Under the pieces are notes generated by a model, which saw nothing but the letters and a program-made list of their open reading frames with translations, was not told where the DNA came from and did not search any database. From Streptomyces sp. NBC_00670 (lineage in GTDB: Bacteria; Actinomycetota; Actinomycetes; Streptomycetales; Streptomycetaceae): a stretch of DNA of 64,000 nucleotides. The DNA lies in NCBI RefSeq assembly GCF_036226765.1, contig NZ_CP109017.1:2123501-2187500 (forward strand). Reading direction: 5' to 3'. The translations under genes were made by a program, and so were the position numbers. Of the stretch, positions 50,586 through 59,773 are shown piece after piece (position 1 is the stretch's first letter; every line of letters begins with the position of its first letter).

Positions 50586-51215
50586 GTGAACGAGACACCC
50601 CGCGCCGAGCCCGTCCGTGTGCTGCTCGCCGAGGACCAGGGGATGATGCGCGGCGCGCTCGCCCTGCTGCTCGGCATGGAGGACGACCTGGAGGTGGTCG
50701 CCCAGGTCTCGACGGGCGACGCGATCGTGGCCGCCGCGCTGGAGCACCGGCCGGACGTGGCGCTGCTCGACATCGAACTGCCGGGCATGAGCGGTCTGGA
50801 CGCGGCGGCGGAGCTGCGGGTGCGGGTGCCCGGGTGCCGGGTGCTGATACTGACGACGTTCGGGCGTCCCGGTTATCTGCGCCGGGCCATGGAGGCGGGC
50901 GCGGCTGGGTTCCTGGTCAAGGACGGTCCGGTGGAGGAACTGGCCGCGGCGATCCGCCGGGTGCTGGCGGGCGAGAGCGTCGTGGACCCGACGCTCGCCA
51001 CGGCGGCCCTGAGCGCGGGGCCCAGTCCGCTGACGCCGCGCGAGTGCGACGTGCTGCGCGGTTCGGCGGACGGGGCGACGGTCGCCGACATCGCGGCCCG
51101 GCTCCAACTGTCGGAGTCGACGGTGCGCAACTACCTGTCGTCGGTCATCGGCAAGACGCACACCCGCAACCGCACGGAGGCCCTCCGGGAGGCCCGCCAC
51201 CAGGGCTGGCTGTGA
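50586..51215 (+). CDS. Response regulator (NarL/LuxR family)
   Basis: A 209-residue regulator. The receiver domain has LLAEDQGMMR acidic pocket, phospho-acceptor Asp62 in ALLDIELPGMSG, and Lys in FLVKDGP. The C-terminal LuxR HTH reads LTPRECDVLRGSADGATVAD and LQLSESTVRNYLSSVIGKT. GTG 50586 starts 7 bases after a -10-like TACTCT (50574-50579), suggesting an independent leaderless transcript as well as cotranscription with the kinase. Confidence 0.92.
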   Translation: MNETPRAEPVRVLLAEDQGMMRGALALLLGMEDDLEVVAQVSTGDAIVAAALEHRPDVALLDIELPGMSGLDAAAELRVRVPGCRVLILTTFGRPGYLRRAMEAGAAGFLVKDGPVEELAAAIRRVLAGESVVDPTLATAALSAGPSPLTPRECDVLRGSADGATVADIAARLQLSESTVRNYLSSVIGKTHTRNRTEALREARHQGWL

Positions 51216-51263
51216 CCCGGCCCCCGGCCCACCCCGGCCGGGCACCGGCTCACCGCCGTACGT

Positions 51264-52688
51264 TCACCCGTGCGCCGTCGCATGCCTCCTCGGCAGCCAC
51301 GCCGTCATGACCGCCGCCCCCGCCAGCAGGACGACGGCGCTGACCCGGAACGACAGCGCGTAGCCCTCCGTGAGGGCGGCGCCCGTGGTGCGGTCCCCCG
51401 TGCGGGTCGCGGCGATCGTCGACATGACCGCGAGGCCGAGCGAACCGCCCATCGTGCGCGAGGTGTTGACCAGTCCGGAGACGAGGCCGGCGTCGTCCGC
51501 CGCCGCCCCCGAGGTGGCGAGGGAGGCCAGCGGGGTGGCCGCCAGGCCCGCGCCCAGCATCATCAGCACCCCCGGCAACATGATCGAGGTGACGTACCCG
51601 CCGTCGGCCGTCATCGTCGACTGCCACCCGAAGCCGGCCGCCGCGACCAGCGTGCCGAGCACCGCCACGTTGCGCGCGCCCAGCGACGGCATCAGCCAGG
51701 GCGCCCCCTTGGAGCCCAGCAGGACCGCGAGCGAGCTGGGTATGAGGGCGGCCCCGGCCTCCAGCGGGCTGTAGCCGAGCACGTTCTGCGCGTACAGGGT
51801 CATGAAGAACCACATGCAGAACATCGCCGAACCGCACACGAACATCGCCACGTTGGCCGAGGCCACCGACCGCAGCCGCAGCAGCGCGAGCGGCATCAGC
51901 GGCGCCGTCGTGCGCGCCTCCACCGCCAGGAACAGCGCGACCAGGGCGAGACCGGCGCCCAGCGGGGCCAGGGTCCCGGGCGCCGTCCAGCCGTCGGCCT
52001 CGCTGCGCACGATCCCGTAGGCCAGTGTCGCCAGGCCGGCCGTGACCAGCAGGGCGCCCGCCACGTCCAGCCGCCGGCCGTCCCCCGCGCGGCTCTCCCG
52101 CAGTCCGCGGGCGGCGCCGGCCAGGACGACCGCGCCGACGGGCACGTTGATCAGCAGCACCCAGCGCCAGGACAGCGCGTCCACGAGGACCCCGCCGACG
52201 AGCCCGCCCGCGGCGCCGCCGCCCGCGCCGACGGCGGTCCAGGTGGCGATCGCCCGCGCCCGGGCTGCACCCTCCGGCACCGCCGCGGTGACCAGGGTGA
52301 GCGTGGAGGGCGCGAGGACCGCCGCGCCCAGGCCCTGCACCGCCCGGGCGAGCAGCAACTGCCAGCCCTCCTGCGCCAGACCCCCGGCGAGCGAGGCCAG
52401 CGTGAACAGGCCGAGCCCGACCACGAACATCCGCTTGCGCCCGTACAGGTCCCCGGCCCGGCCGCCGAGCAACATGAGCCCGGCGAAGGCGATGGCGTAG
52501 GCGTTGACCACCCACTGGAGCCCGGGCGCGCTCAGCCCGAGGTCGGTGCGCATCGAGGACAGCGCCACGTTGACCACGGAGACGTCCAGGACGACGAGGA
52601 ACTGCCCGGCGCACGCGAGCGCGACCACCGCCCAGGCGGGCGGCGCGGTCACGGACGGCGTACGGGTCTCTGACACTGCTCGGAGCAT
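51264..52688 (-). CDS. DHA2-family MFS exporter (14 TM)
   Basis: A 474-residue permease with about 14 hydrophobic segments. AVVALACAGQFLVVLDVSVV is the typical first helix, GGRAGDLYGRKRMFV is motif A, and a motif C follows. Relatives such as EmrB/QacA export drugs. ATG 52688 is used; a GTG at 52676 is also possible. It is divergent from a second DHA2 gene, and the ~255-base gap has an AT-rich inverted repeat, so a shared regulator is likely. Confidence 0.9.
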   Translation of the reverse strand: MLRAVSETRTPSVTAPPAWAVVALACAGQFLVVLDVSVVNVALSSMRTDLGLSAPGLQWVVNAYAIAFAGLMLLGGRAGDLYGRKRMFVVGLGLFTLASLAGGLAQEGWQLLLARAVQGLGAAVLAPSTLTLVTAAVPEGAARARAIATWTAVGAGGGAAGGLVGGVLVDALSWRWVLLINVPVGAVVLAGAARGLRESRAGDGRRLDVAGALLVTAGLATLAYGIVRSEADGWTAPGTLAPLGAGLALVALFLAVEARTTAPLMPLALLRLRSVASANVAMFVCGSAMFCMWFFMTLYAQNVLGYSPLEAGAALIPSSLAVLLGSKGAPWLMPSLGARNVAVLGTLVAAAGFGWQSTMTADGGYVTSIMLPGVLMMLGAGLAATPLASLATSGAAADDAGLVSGLVNTSRTMGGSLGLAVMSTIAATRTGDRTTGAALTEGYALSFRVSAVVLLAGAAVMTAWLPRRHATAHG

Positions 52689-52791
52689 GCGGCCATGCTC
52701 GCAGCGACCACTGACAGTCGCATCGGCATTTCGCCGCCCGGCCCGGCCATCCAACTGACACTACGCCAGATAGTCATGAAACCTTAAAGTC

Positions 52792-52813
52792 GGTCAAGAT
52801 TTAGTTAGTGACC
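52792..52813. promoter_or_regulatory. AT-rich inverted repeat in the divergent DHA2 promoter region
   Basis: GGTCA (52792-52796) and TGACC (52809-52813) flank a 12-base AT-rich centre. The whole gap 52689-52942 is clearly poorer in GC than its surroundings. This suggests a dimeric regulator site, but no regulator gene is next to it. Confidence 0.45.
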
Positions 52814-52942
52814 CGAAGCATCGGAATAGTTGCCCGCGCATACAAGGTTCACCCTGCACGCAACCCGCGTACGCGACCGACGCGACGCGTACCCGACCCA
52901 CGCGCACCACCACCCCTTATCCCGGCCTGGAGGCCTCCTTTC

Positions 52943-54715
52943 ATGACGCACACGTCGACCGACCGGCCTTCCCGGGCAGCGACCGGAGGCGCGGTCGTCC
53001 CGGTGCTCGCCTTCGCGGGCATCGTCGTCGCGGTGATGCAGACGCTGCTCGTCCCGGTCATCAAGGATCTGCCCGTCCTGCTGGACACCTCCGCGGGCAA
53101 CGCGACCTGGGTCCTGACCTCCACCCTCCTCTCCGGCGCCGTGGCCACGCCGATCATGGGCCGGCTCGGCGACCTCTACGGCAAGCGCAAGATGCTGCTG
53201 TTCAGCCTCGCCGTGATGGTCGTCGGCGCGCTGATCAGCGGTTTCACCAGCGCGCTGCTGCCGATGATCGTCGGCCGTACGCTCCAGGGCTTCGCCATGG
53301 GCGCGATACCGCTGGGCATCGGTCTGATGCGCGACATGCTGCCCCGTGAGCGGCTCGGCTCGGCGATGGCCCTGATGAGCTCCTCGATCGGCGTCGGCGG
53401 CGGACTCGCGCTGCCCGCCGCCGCGCTGGTCGCCCAGCACGCCGACTGGCACGCCCTCTATTTCGGCGCCGCCGCGCTCGGCGTCCTCTGCATCGTCCTC
53501 ACCCTCGTCGCCGTGCCGGAGTCCCCGATGCGCGCCCGGGGCACCTTCGACGTGGCGGGCGCGCTCGGCCTGTCCGTCGGGCTCGTCCTGCTCCTGCTGC
53601 CGATCACCAAGGGCAGCGACTGGGGCTGGGCCTCGGCGCGGACGCTCGGCCTGTTCGCCGCCGCCGTGGTCGTCCTGCTGCTGTGGGGCCTCATGGAGCT
53701 GCGTCTGAAGGCGCCGCTGGTCGACCTGCGCACCACCGCCCGCCGTGAGGTGCTGCTCACCAACCTCGCCTCGGTCATGGTCGGCGTCGCCTTCTACGCC
53801 GTCTCCCTGGTCCTGCCGCAGCTGCTCCAGCTCCCGAAGTCGACCGGGTACGGCCTCGGCCAGTCCATGGTCGTCGCCGGTCTGTGCGTGGCGCCGCTGG
53901 GCCTGACCATGATGTTCACCGCACCCGTCTACGCCCGGCTCTCCGCCCGGTTCGGCCCCAAGGTCACCCTGATCCTCGGCATGCTGATCATCGCCGTCGG
54001 CTACGGCGCGGGGCTCGGCCTGATGAGCGCGGCCTGGCAGACGATCGTCACCTCGGTCGTGCTGGGCGCCGGCATCGGTCTGGCCTACTCCTCGCTGCCC
54101 GCGCTGATCGTGGGCGCGGTCCCGGCCTCCGAGACGGGCGCGGCCAACGGCCTCAACACGCTGATGCGCTCCATCGGGACCTCGACCTCCAGCGCCGTCA
54201 TCGGCATGGTCCTCGCCAACAGCGCCACCCACGCGGGCGGTGCGGTGCTGCCGACGATGCACGGCTTCCGGATCTCGTTCCTGATCGCGACCGGCGCGGT
54301 CGTGGTCGGCGTGGTGCTGGCCCTCTTCCTGCCCGGCCGACGGCCCGCGACCGCACCGGTCCTGGTCGCGGACAGCGAGGAGGACGCGGCCCTCAAGCGG
54401 GCGCGGGAACTGCTCGGCGGCGGCTTCCGCGGCCGGGTCCTGGACGCCGCCGGCGCCCCGGTCGCCCGCGCCCGGGTCACCCTGATCGACCGCCGGGGCC
54501 GCCAGGCGGGCGCGACGCTCACCGGCGCCGACGGCAGCTACACGCTCGCCGTCCCGGCCGAGGGCCCGTACGTGCTGGCCGCGAAGGCCGCCGGGCACGG
54601 CCCGCACGCCTCCCGCGCCACGCACGCGGGCGACGACCGCCCGGTCGACCTGGACCTGGCACTGCCGCTGCCCGGCGGGGACCGCCCCCTGCCGGAGGAG
54701 ACGGTCACGGCCTGA
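52943..54715 (+). CDS. DHA2 MFS exporter with C-terminal carboxypeptidase-regulatory-like domain
   Basis: A 590-residue protein. Residues ~15-470 are a 14-helix DHA2 transporter (PIMGRLGDLYGKRKMLLF motif A, LQGFAMGAIPLGIGL motif C region, VGAVPASETGAANGLNTL). After a charged linker, residues ~490-560 read as a beta-sandwich CarboxypepD_reg fold: FRGRVLDAAGAPVARARVTL, GADGSYTLAVPAEG and YVLAAKAAGHG. That domain is usually extracytoplasmic. Fusion of the two is uncommon. ATG 52943 follows GGAGGCC. A strong terminator follows. Confidence 0.88.
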   Translation: MTHTSTDRPSRAATGGAVVPVLAFAGIVVAVMQTLLVPVIKDLPVLLDTSAGNATWVLTSTLLSGAVATPIMGRLGDLYGKRKMLLFSLAVMVVGALISGFTSALLPMIVGRTLQGFAMGAIPLGIGLMRDMLPRERLGSAMALMSSSIGVGGGLALPAAALVAQHADWHALYFGAAALGVLCIVLTLVAVPESPMRARGTFDVAGALGLSVGLVLLLLPITKGSDWGWASARTLGLFAAAVVVLLLWGLMELRLKAPLVDLRTTARREVLLTNLASVMVGVAFYAVSLVLPQLLQLPKSTGYGLGQSMVVAGLCVAPLGLTMMFTAPVYARLSARFGPKVTLILGMLIIAVGYGAGLGLMSAAWQTIVTSVVLGAGIGLAYSSLPALIVGAVPASETGAANGLNTLMRSIGTSTSSAVIGMVLANSATHAGGAVLPTMHGFRISFLIATGAVVVGVVLALFLPGRRPATAPVLVADSEEDAALKRARELLGGGFRGRVLDAAGAPVARARVTLIDRRGRQAGATLTGADGSYTLAVPAEGPYVLAAKAAGHGPHASRATHAGDDRPVDLDLALPLPGGDRPLPEETVTA

Positions 54716-54735
54716 TCCCGTCCGGCGCACGCGCC

Positions 54736-54770
54736 CCGCACCCCCCGTCGGTCCCCGGCGGGGGGTGCGG
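54736..54770 (+). terminator. Terminator after the DHA2 fusion gene
   Basis: CCGCACCCCCCG (54736-54747) pairs perfectly with CGGGGGGTGCGG (54759-54770), a 12-bp stem with an 11-base loop. Confidence 0.8.
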
Positions 54771-54807
54771 CAGCATGGGGGCCCCGTGCACCACCGAGGG
54801 AGGCCCC

Positions 54808-55515
54808 ATGCCGCCGGCACCGAAGCCCGAGATCCTGGCCGCGTTCGAGGCGGCGAAGGGGTTCATGCCCACCGACGAAGGGCTCGCCCTCTACGCGGCG
54901 GCCGTCGACGCCGGGCGGCTCGGGCTGCCGCTGCTGGAGGTCGGCACGTACTGCGGCCGCTCGACGATCCTCCTCGCCGACGCCGCCCGGGACGCCGGCG
55001 TCACCGCGCTCACCGTCGACCACCACCGGGGCAGCGAGGAGCAGCAGCCCGGCTGGGACTACCACGACCCGGAGACGGTCGACCCCGAGGTCGGCCTGAT
55101 GGACACCCTGCCCACCTTCCGCCGCACCCTGCACCGGGCGGGTCTGGAGGACCACGTCGTCGCCCTCGTCGGCCGCTCCCCGCAGGTCGCCGCGGTCTGG
55201 AACTCGCCCCTCGGCCTGGTCTTCGTCGACGGCGGCCACACCGACGAGCACGCGGGCGCGGACTACGCGGGCTGGGCGCCCCATGTCGCCGAGGGCGGCC
55301 TCCTCGTCCTGCACGACGTGTTCCCGGTGGTGGAGGACGAGTTCACCGGGCAGGCCCTGTACCGGGTGTATCTGCGCGCGCTGGAGTCGGGCGCGTTCAC
55401 GGAGGTGTCGGCGACGGGTTCGCTGCGCGTCCTACGACGGACCGCTCCCGCTCCCGTATCCGCACCGGCCCCCGCCCCGTCCGGTTCGCACGACGCCGCC
55501 GCCGCGCGCCGATAG
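54808..55515 (+). CDS. Class I SAM-dependent methyltransferase (Methyltransf_24 type)
   Basis: A 235-residue protein with PLLEVGTYCGRSTILLADAA as SAM motif I, ALTVDHHRGSEEQQPGWDYH, LVFVDGGHTDEHAGADY, and LLVLHDVFP. The pattern matches O-methyltransferase-like Methyltransf_24 proteins that bind a metal through the DGGH region. The last 25 residues are Ala/Pro-rich. It lies 10 bases ahead of the amidase gene. Substrate unknown. Confidence 0.88.
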   Translation: MPPAPKPEILAAFEAAKGFMPTDEGLALYAAAVDAGRLGLPLLEVGTYCGRSTILLADAARDAGVTALTVDHHRGSEEQQPGWDYHDPETVDPEVGLMDTLPTFRRTLHRAGLEDHVVALVGRSPQVAAVWNSPLGLVFVDGGHTDEHAGADYAGWAPHVAEGGLLVLHDVFPVVEDEFTGQALYRVYLRALESGAFTEVSATGSLRVLRRTAPAPVSAPAPAPSGSHDAAAARR

Positions 55516-55525
55516 GCTCGCTGTC

Positions 55526-56479
55526 GTGTCGTACGTCGGTCCAGAGTTCGAGCCCGTTCCGCAACGCCGTTCCCGGCGTGGTCCCTTCACCGTGGCGCTC
55601 GCCGCGCTGGTGCCGGCCGCGCTGGCGGGCTGGCTGGTCTACGAGGTGGTGGGCGACTCCGGCGGATCCGGCGGTTCCGGCCCGTCCGCGCAGGCGGCGG
55701 GCGTCTCGGGGCACTCCGCCGGCCCGTCGTCGCCGGACGCGAAGGGCGGCCGGGACGGCACGGGCTCCCCGTCCGCGTCGGCCGGAACGGCGGGCTCCGG
55801 CGGACGGTCCCTCAAGGGCAAGGTCGTCGTGATCGATCCCGGTCACAACCCGGGCAACTTCAAGCACGCCACCGAGATCAACCGCCAGGTGAACATCGGC
55901 ACCAACTCCAAGGAGTGCGACACCACCGGCACCGCCACCAACGCCGGTTACCCCGAGGCCGACTTCACCCTCGACGTCTCCCGCCGGCTGCGCACGCTCC
56001 TGGAGGAGCGGGGCGCCACCGTGAAGCTGACGCAGGACGGCGACCGGCCGTGGGGGCCGTGCGTGACCGAGCGCGCCCAGATCGGCAACAAGGCGCACGC
56101 GGACGCCGCGATCTCCATCCACGCCGACGGTTCGGCGGCCGGCAACCGCGGCTTCCACGTCATCCTGCCGGGCGCGGTGCACTCCGGCTCGGCGGACACC
56201 CGTGCGATCGCCGGTCCCTCGCGCGACCTGGGCGTCGGGATCAAGGACGGCTTCGCCCGCGCCACCGGCACCGCTCCCTCCAACTACATAGGCGGCGGTA
56301 CCGGCCTGGACGTACGGAAGGATCTCGGGGGTCTCAATCTGTCAACGGTTCCCAAGGTGTTCATCGAATGCGGCAACATGCGCGATAGCAAGGACGCGGC
56401 GCTGCTGACCAGCGGGGCCTGGCGGCAGAAGGCGGCGGAGGGAATCTCTGAGGGAATCGTGAGTTTCCTGCGGGGGTAG
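55526..56479 (+). CDS. N-acetylmuramoyl-L-alanine amidase (Amidase_3), membrane-anchored
   Basis: A 317-residue cell-wall hydrolase. One N-terminal membrane helix (~22-42) is followed by a Gly/Ser/Ala linker. The Amidase_3 domain (~90-315) has zinc ligands in VVVIDPGHNPG (His), PEADFTLDVSRRL (Glu) and SIHADGSAAGNRG (His), and the catalytic Glu in VFIECGNMRD. It cuts the lactyl-peptide bond of peptidoglycan. A -10-like TAGGCT (55513-55518) lies 7 bases before GTG 55526, so translation looks leaderless. Confidence 0.92.
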   Translation: MSYVGPEFEPVPQRRSRRGPFTVALAALVPAALAGWLVYEVVGDSGGSGGSGPSAQAAGVSGHSAGPSSPDAKGGRDGTGSPSASAGTAGSGGRSLKGKVVVIDPGHNPGNFKHATEINRQVNIGTNSKECDTTGTATNAGYPEADFTLDVSRRLRTLLEERGATVKLTQDGDRPWGPCVTERAQIGNKAHADAAISIHADGSAAGNRGFHVILPGAVHSGSADTRAIAGPSRDLGVGIKDGFARATGTAPSNYIGGGTGLDVRKDLGGLNLSTVPKVFIECGNMRDSKDAALLTSGAWRQKAAEGISEGIVSFLRG

Positions 56480-56652
56480 TGGCGGTCGCACGGCACCGGG
56501 CGGACACGCATGTCAGGCGGACGATAGTGTCCTCCCTACGATGAGGGGGCCACCCCCCGCGCTTCACACCGCGGCCGACAGGCCCTGGCTACACGGTGCA
56601 CAGCGACGCCTCCCACGATGCCGGTGACGAGACGACTGACGAAGGACCTGAA

Positions 56653-57492
56653 GTGAATATCCGCTCCCTCACTAGAGGCGACGGCGTGGTGATCGGAGCA
56701 GCGGTGTTGCTGTTGATCGCGTCGTTCCTCGACAACTACTCGATCGACGGCGCCCCGGACAGTGTCGACATCCCCAGCGCCTGGGGCAACGGACCGCTCC
56801 TGCTGAGCGTGTTCCTCGCCGGCGTCATCGGCGCCGTCCTCATCGTGCTCGCCCGGGGGCTGCCGCAGGTGCCGAAGGTCGTCGGCCTGGACCTCGGCCA
56901 GTTCGGCATCGCGCTCACGGTCTTCGCCGCGTGGAGCGCGATCGGCAACATCTTCGACCCGGTGGGCGGTCTCGACAACTTCGAGGGCGCGGACAGCAAC
57001 TTCGACCCCGGTGTCGGTCTCATCCTCGGCCTCATCGCCACCCTCGTGATGGCCGCCGCCGCGGTCGCCACGCCGCTGGTGCCGGCGCTGAAGGGGGCGC
57101 TCATCGGCGCTCCGCGCCCGGCCGCCCCGCAGCCCTACGGTGCCCAGCCGCCCGCCGGTTACGGCTACCCGGGCGCGCAGCAGCAGCCGTCGTTCGGCGG
57201 GCAGCCGCAGCCGGGGCAGCCGTACGGGCAGCCGCAGCCGGGCCCCGCGGCTCCCCAGCCGCAGCAGGCGCAGGCGGCGCCGCAGCCGGGCGGCGACTTC
57301 TCGCCGTTCTGGTTCGCGGTGCCGGTGACGCGGCCGCTGTTCGCGGAGGACAACTCCGGCGGGCAGATCGCCGAACTCGCGCCGGGCACCTGGTACCTGG
57401 CGGTCGAGCAGCGCGGTGCCGCGCTGGTGGCGCAGACGCAGGACGGCCGGCGCGGCGTCCTCCAGGACACCAGCGGCATCCAGCGCGGCTGA
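56653..57492 (+). CDS. Membrane protein with Pro/Gln-rich C-terminus (DUF5336-like)
   Basis: A 279-residue protein. It has four membrane helices (~10-150: VVIGAAVLLLIASFL, LLSVFLAGVIGAVLIVLA, FGIALTVFAAWSAIG, LILGLIATLVMAAAAV). The tail (~165-230) repeats QPQPGQPYGQ-type Pro/Gln/Gly segments. The last ~45 residues are a compact folded block (FWFAVPVTRPLFAEDNSGG). The same design occurs in mycobacterial DUF5336 proteins. GTG 56653 follows AGGA. No function known. Confidence 0.78.
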   Translation: MNIRSLTRGDGVVIGAAVLLLIASFLDNYSIDGAPDSVDIPSAWGNGPLLLSVFLAGVIGAVLIVLARGLPQVPKVVGLDLGQFGIALTVFAAWSAIGNIFDPVGGLDNFEGADSNFDPGVGLILGLIATLVMAAAAVATPLVPALKGALIGAPRPAAPQPYGAQPPAGYGYPGAQQQPSFGGQPQPGQPYGQPQPGPAAPQPQQAQAAPQPGGDFSPFWFAVPVTRPLFAEDNSGGQIAELAPGTWYLAVEQRGAALVAQTQDGRRGVLQDTSGIQRG

Positions 57493-57519
57493 GGCGGCAC
57501 GTCCGCCCCGTACCACCGA

Positions 57520-57551
57520 ACGGCCCCTCGCCCTCCCGGGCGGGGGGCCGT
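57520..57551 (+). terminator. Terminator after the DUF5336-like gene
   Basis: A 14-bp stem (57520-57533 with 57538-57551, one G-U wobble) has the tetraloop TCCC, 27 bases after the stop codon. Confidence 0.85.
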
Positions 57552-57628
57552 CGCCGTCCTCACCCGCAACTGCCTTCCGCGCGGGAGCGGTTGGGTTTCA
57601 TACGGCGGACGGCGGCAATCCGCAAGGT

Positions 57629-57922
57629 ATGTCCCCTCGATATCACAGCAGTGCGAACGGGGCCGGGACGGTCATCGCGATCGTCGCCGATGTCATGGCC
57701 CTGATCCTGGGTCTCTGGATCCTGATGTACCTGTTGGACGCCAACCCGGGCAACGACCTGGTGCAGTTCGTCCACGACGTGGCCCGCTGGCTGGCCGGCT
57801 GGTCACGTGACCTGTTCACGTTCGACGAGGCGTGGGCGCGCGTCGTGGCGGGCTACGGCTTGGCGGCGGTCGTCTACCTGTTCATCGGACACGCCATCGC
57901 CCACCGGATGCAGCGGCACTAG
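57629..57922 (+). CDS. Small two-helix membrane protein (97 aa)
   Basis: A 97-residue protein with helix 1 (VIAIVADVMALILGLWILMYLL), an amphipathic middle (DLVQFVHDVARWLAGWSRDLF) and helix 2 (GYGLAAVVYLFIGHAIAH). ATG 57629 follows CAAGG. It is convergent with the toroid gene, 22 bases apart. Family not recognised beyond conserved-looking actinobacterial membrane protein. Confidence 0.7.
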   Translation: MSPRYHSSANGAGTVIAIVADVMALILGLWILMYLLDANPGNDLVQFVHDVARWLAGWSRDLFTFDEAWARVVAGYGLAAVVYLFIGHAIAHRMQRH

Positions 57923-57944
57923 CGCCTGTCGGCTGCTGCGGGGC

Positions 57945-59018
57945 TCAGCCCCCGCAGCAGTCCGGGTCGAGCCCCCTCGGCAGGTGCGCGCCGCCGAACA
58001 CCGTGCACGTCGCCTCGTCGCCGCCCAGTGCCGCGACCGCGAGGAGCAGGGAGCCGGCGGTCCACGTCGTCAGCTCGCGCGGCCACACCGTCGCGTCCTC
58101 GAAGACGTAGCCCGTCCAGTAGAGCCCGGACTCCGCGTCCCGCAGGTGCTGGATGGACTTGAGGATGTCCAGCGCGCGGTCGGACTCGCCCGTCGCCCAC
58201 AGGGTGAGGGCGAGTTCGGCGGACTCCCCGCCCGTCACCCACGGGTTGGGGACGACGCAGCGCACCCCGAGCCCGGGCACGACGAAGCGGTCCCAGCCCT
58301 CCTCGATGCGCGCCGTGGCCTCCGCGCCGGCCAGCGCGCCGCCCAGCACCGGGTAGTACCAGTCCATCGAGTAGCGGGACTTGTCCAGGAACCGCTCCGG
58401 GTGCCGGCGGATCGCGTGGCGCAGCGCGCCCACCGCCAGCTCCCAGTCCGGCTGCGGCTCCTCGCGCTGTTCGGCGAGGGCGAGCGCGCAGCGCAGCGCG
58501 TGGTGGACGGAGGAGGAGCCGGTGAGCAGCGCCTCGGCGGTGGCGCCGCCGTCGTCCTCGCCCTTCCAGCCGATCTGGCCGCCGGGCTGCTGGAGCCCGA
58601 GCACGTACTCGACGGCCGCGTACACCATGGGCCACATGCGGTCCAGGAACGTGTCGTCGCCCGTGGACAGGTAGTGGTGCCACACGCCGACGGCCGGATA
58701 GGCGACGAAGTTGGTCTCCCGGCCGCGGTCGGTGACGCGCCTGAAGTCGCCGTCGGCGTAGGCGGCGTACCAGGAGCCGTCCGGGTTCTGGTGGCGCGCG
58801 AGCCACTCGTACGCCCGTGCGGCGGCCTCGTGCTCGCCCGCCGCGTCCAGGGCCATCGCGGCTTCGGTGTGGTCCCAGGGGTCGAGGTGGTGCCCGCGGA
58901 ACCACGGGATCGCCCCGTCCTCCCGCTGCACGGCGAGGATGCCGGCGACGGTCTCGGCGGCCTGCTCGGCGGTGAGGACCCCGGGCAGGACGAGGTGTTC
59001 TGTCCGGGGAGTGGTCAC
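57945..59018 (-). CDS. Alpha/alpha-toroid protein (prenyltransferase/cyclase-like fold)
   Basis: A 357-residue cytosolic protein with repeated helix pairs: LAVQREDGAIPWF, WLARHQNPDGSWYAAY, VLGLQQPGGQIGWKGE and SGLYWTGYV. The QxxDGxW pattern marks the alpha-toroid of squalene/terpene cyclases and glycoside hydrolase-like proteins, but no DxDD cyclase motif is seen. GTG 59018 overlaps the methyltransferase stop (GTGA). It is last in the glycosyltransferase-methyltransferase-toroid operon. It could be a glycan-processing or a lipid-modifying enzyme. Confidence 0.78.
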   Translation of the reverse strand: MTTPRTEHLVLPGVLTAEQAAETVAGILAVQREDGAIPWFRGHHLDPWDHTEAAMALDAAGEHEAAARAYEWLARHQNPDGSWYAAYADGDFRRVTDRGRETNFVAYPAVGVWHHYLSTGDDTFLDRMWPMVYAAVEYVLGLQQPGGQIGWKGEDDGGATAEALLTGSSSVHHALRCALALAEQREEPQPDWELAVGALRHAIRRHPERFLDKSRYSMDWYYPVLGGALAGAEATARIEEGWDRFVVPGLGVRCVVPNPWVTGGESAELALTLWATGESDRALDILKSIQHLRDAESGLYWTGYVFEDATVWPRELTTWTAGSLLLAVAALGGDEATCTVFGGAHLPRGLDPDCCGG

Positions 59019-59773
59019 GAAGCGCCCACCGATGCGGTGCCCTCGGCGGCTTCGGCCGGCAGGTGCGGCTTGGTCGCGTAGGCCACGAAGCTCTTGCCGA
59101 TGAGCGGATTCAGCGCGTTCTCGGCGACCCGCGTGGCCAGCGGCTTCTTCATGATGTCCCAGACCAGCAGCTTGTGGTAGGCCCGCACCGGCAGCGCCTT
59201 GTCGTTGTCGACGCCGAACGCGCACTTGAGCCACCAGTACGGGGAGTGCAGCGCGTGCGCGTGGTGGCTGCCGTAGGGGCGCAGCCCGGCCTCGCGCATC
59301 TTGGCGAGGAGTTCGTCCGCGCGGTAGATGCGGATGTGGCCGCCCTCGACCTCGTGGTACGCGTCGGACAGCGCCCAGCACACCTTCTCCGGGCCGTAGC
59401 GCGGAACGGTGACGGCGATGCGGCCGCCGGGCTTGAGGACGCGGACCATCTCGGCGAGGACGCCCTTGTCGTCGGGGATGTGCTCCATCACCTCGGAGAT
59501 GATGACGACGTCGAAGGACTCGTCCGGGAAGGGCAGCGCGAGGGCGTCGCCCTCCATGGCGGTGGCGGTCGCGCCGGCCGGGGCCTCGCCCTCCTGCTCC
59601 ATCGCGGCGAACCACTTGGCGACCTCGCGGATCTCCTCGCCGTTGCGGTCCAGTGCGACGACCCGGGCGCCGCGCCGGTAGCACTCGAACGCGTGCCGGC
59701 CGGCACCGCAGCCGAGGTCCAGCACACGGTCGCCCGGGGCGAGCGGGAACCGGGAGAAGTCGACGGTCAGCAC
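59015..59773 (-). CDS. SAM-dependent methyltransferase (UbiE/COQ5 type)
   Basis: A 252-residue methyltransferase: VLDLGCGAGRHAFECYRRGA is SAM motif I, VVALDRNGEEI holds the acidic ribose ligand, FDVVIISEVMEHIPDD is motif II, and RVLKPGGRIAVTVP motif III. Starting GTG 59773 overlaps the glycosyltransferase by seven bases. The C-terminal part is rich in aromatic/basic residues (YWWLKCAFGVDND), suggesting a lipid or prenyl-linked sugar substrate. Confidence 0.88.
   Translation of the reverse strand: MLTVDFSRFPLAPGDRVLDLGCGAGRHAFECYRRGARVVALDRNGEEIREVAKWFAAMEQEGEAPAGATATAMEGDALALPFPDESFDVVIISEVMEHIPDDKGVLAEMVRVLKPGGRIAVTVPRYGPEKVCWALSDAYHEVEGGHIRIYRADELLAKMREAGLRPYGSHHAHALHSPYWWLKCAFGVDNDKALPVRAYHKLLVWDIMKKPLATRVAENALNPLIGKSFVAYATKPHLPAEAAEGTASVGAS

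Noticed and set aside
57945..59018. True squalene-hopene cyclase
   Set aside because: The toroid repeats are present, but the DxDD catalytic motif is missing and the protein is about half the usual length.
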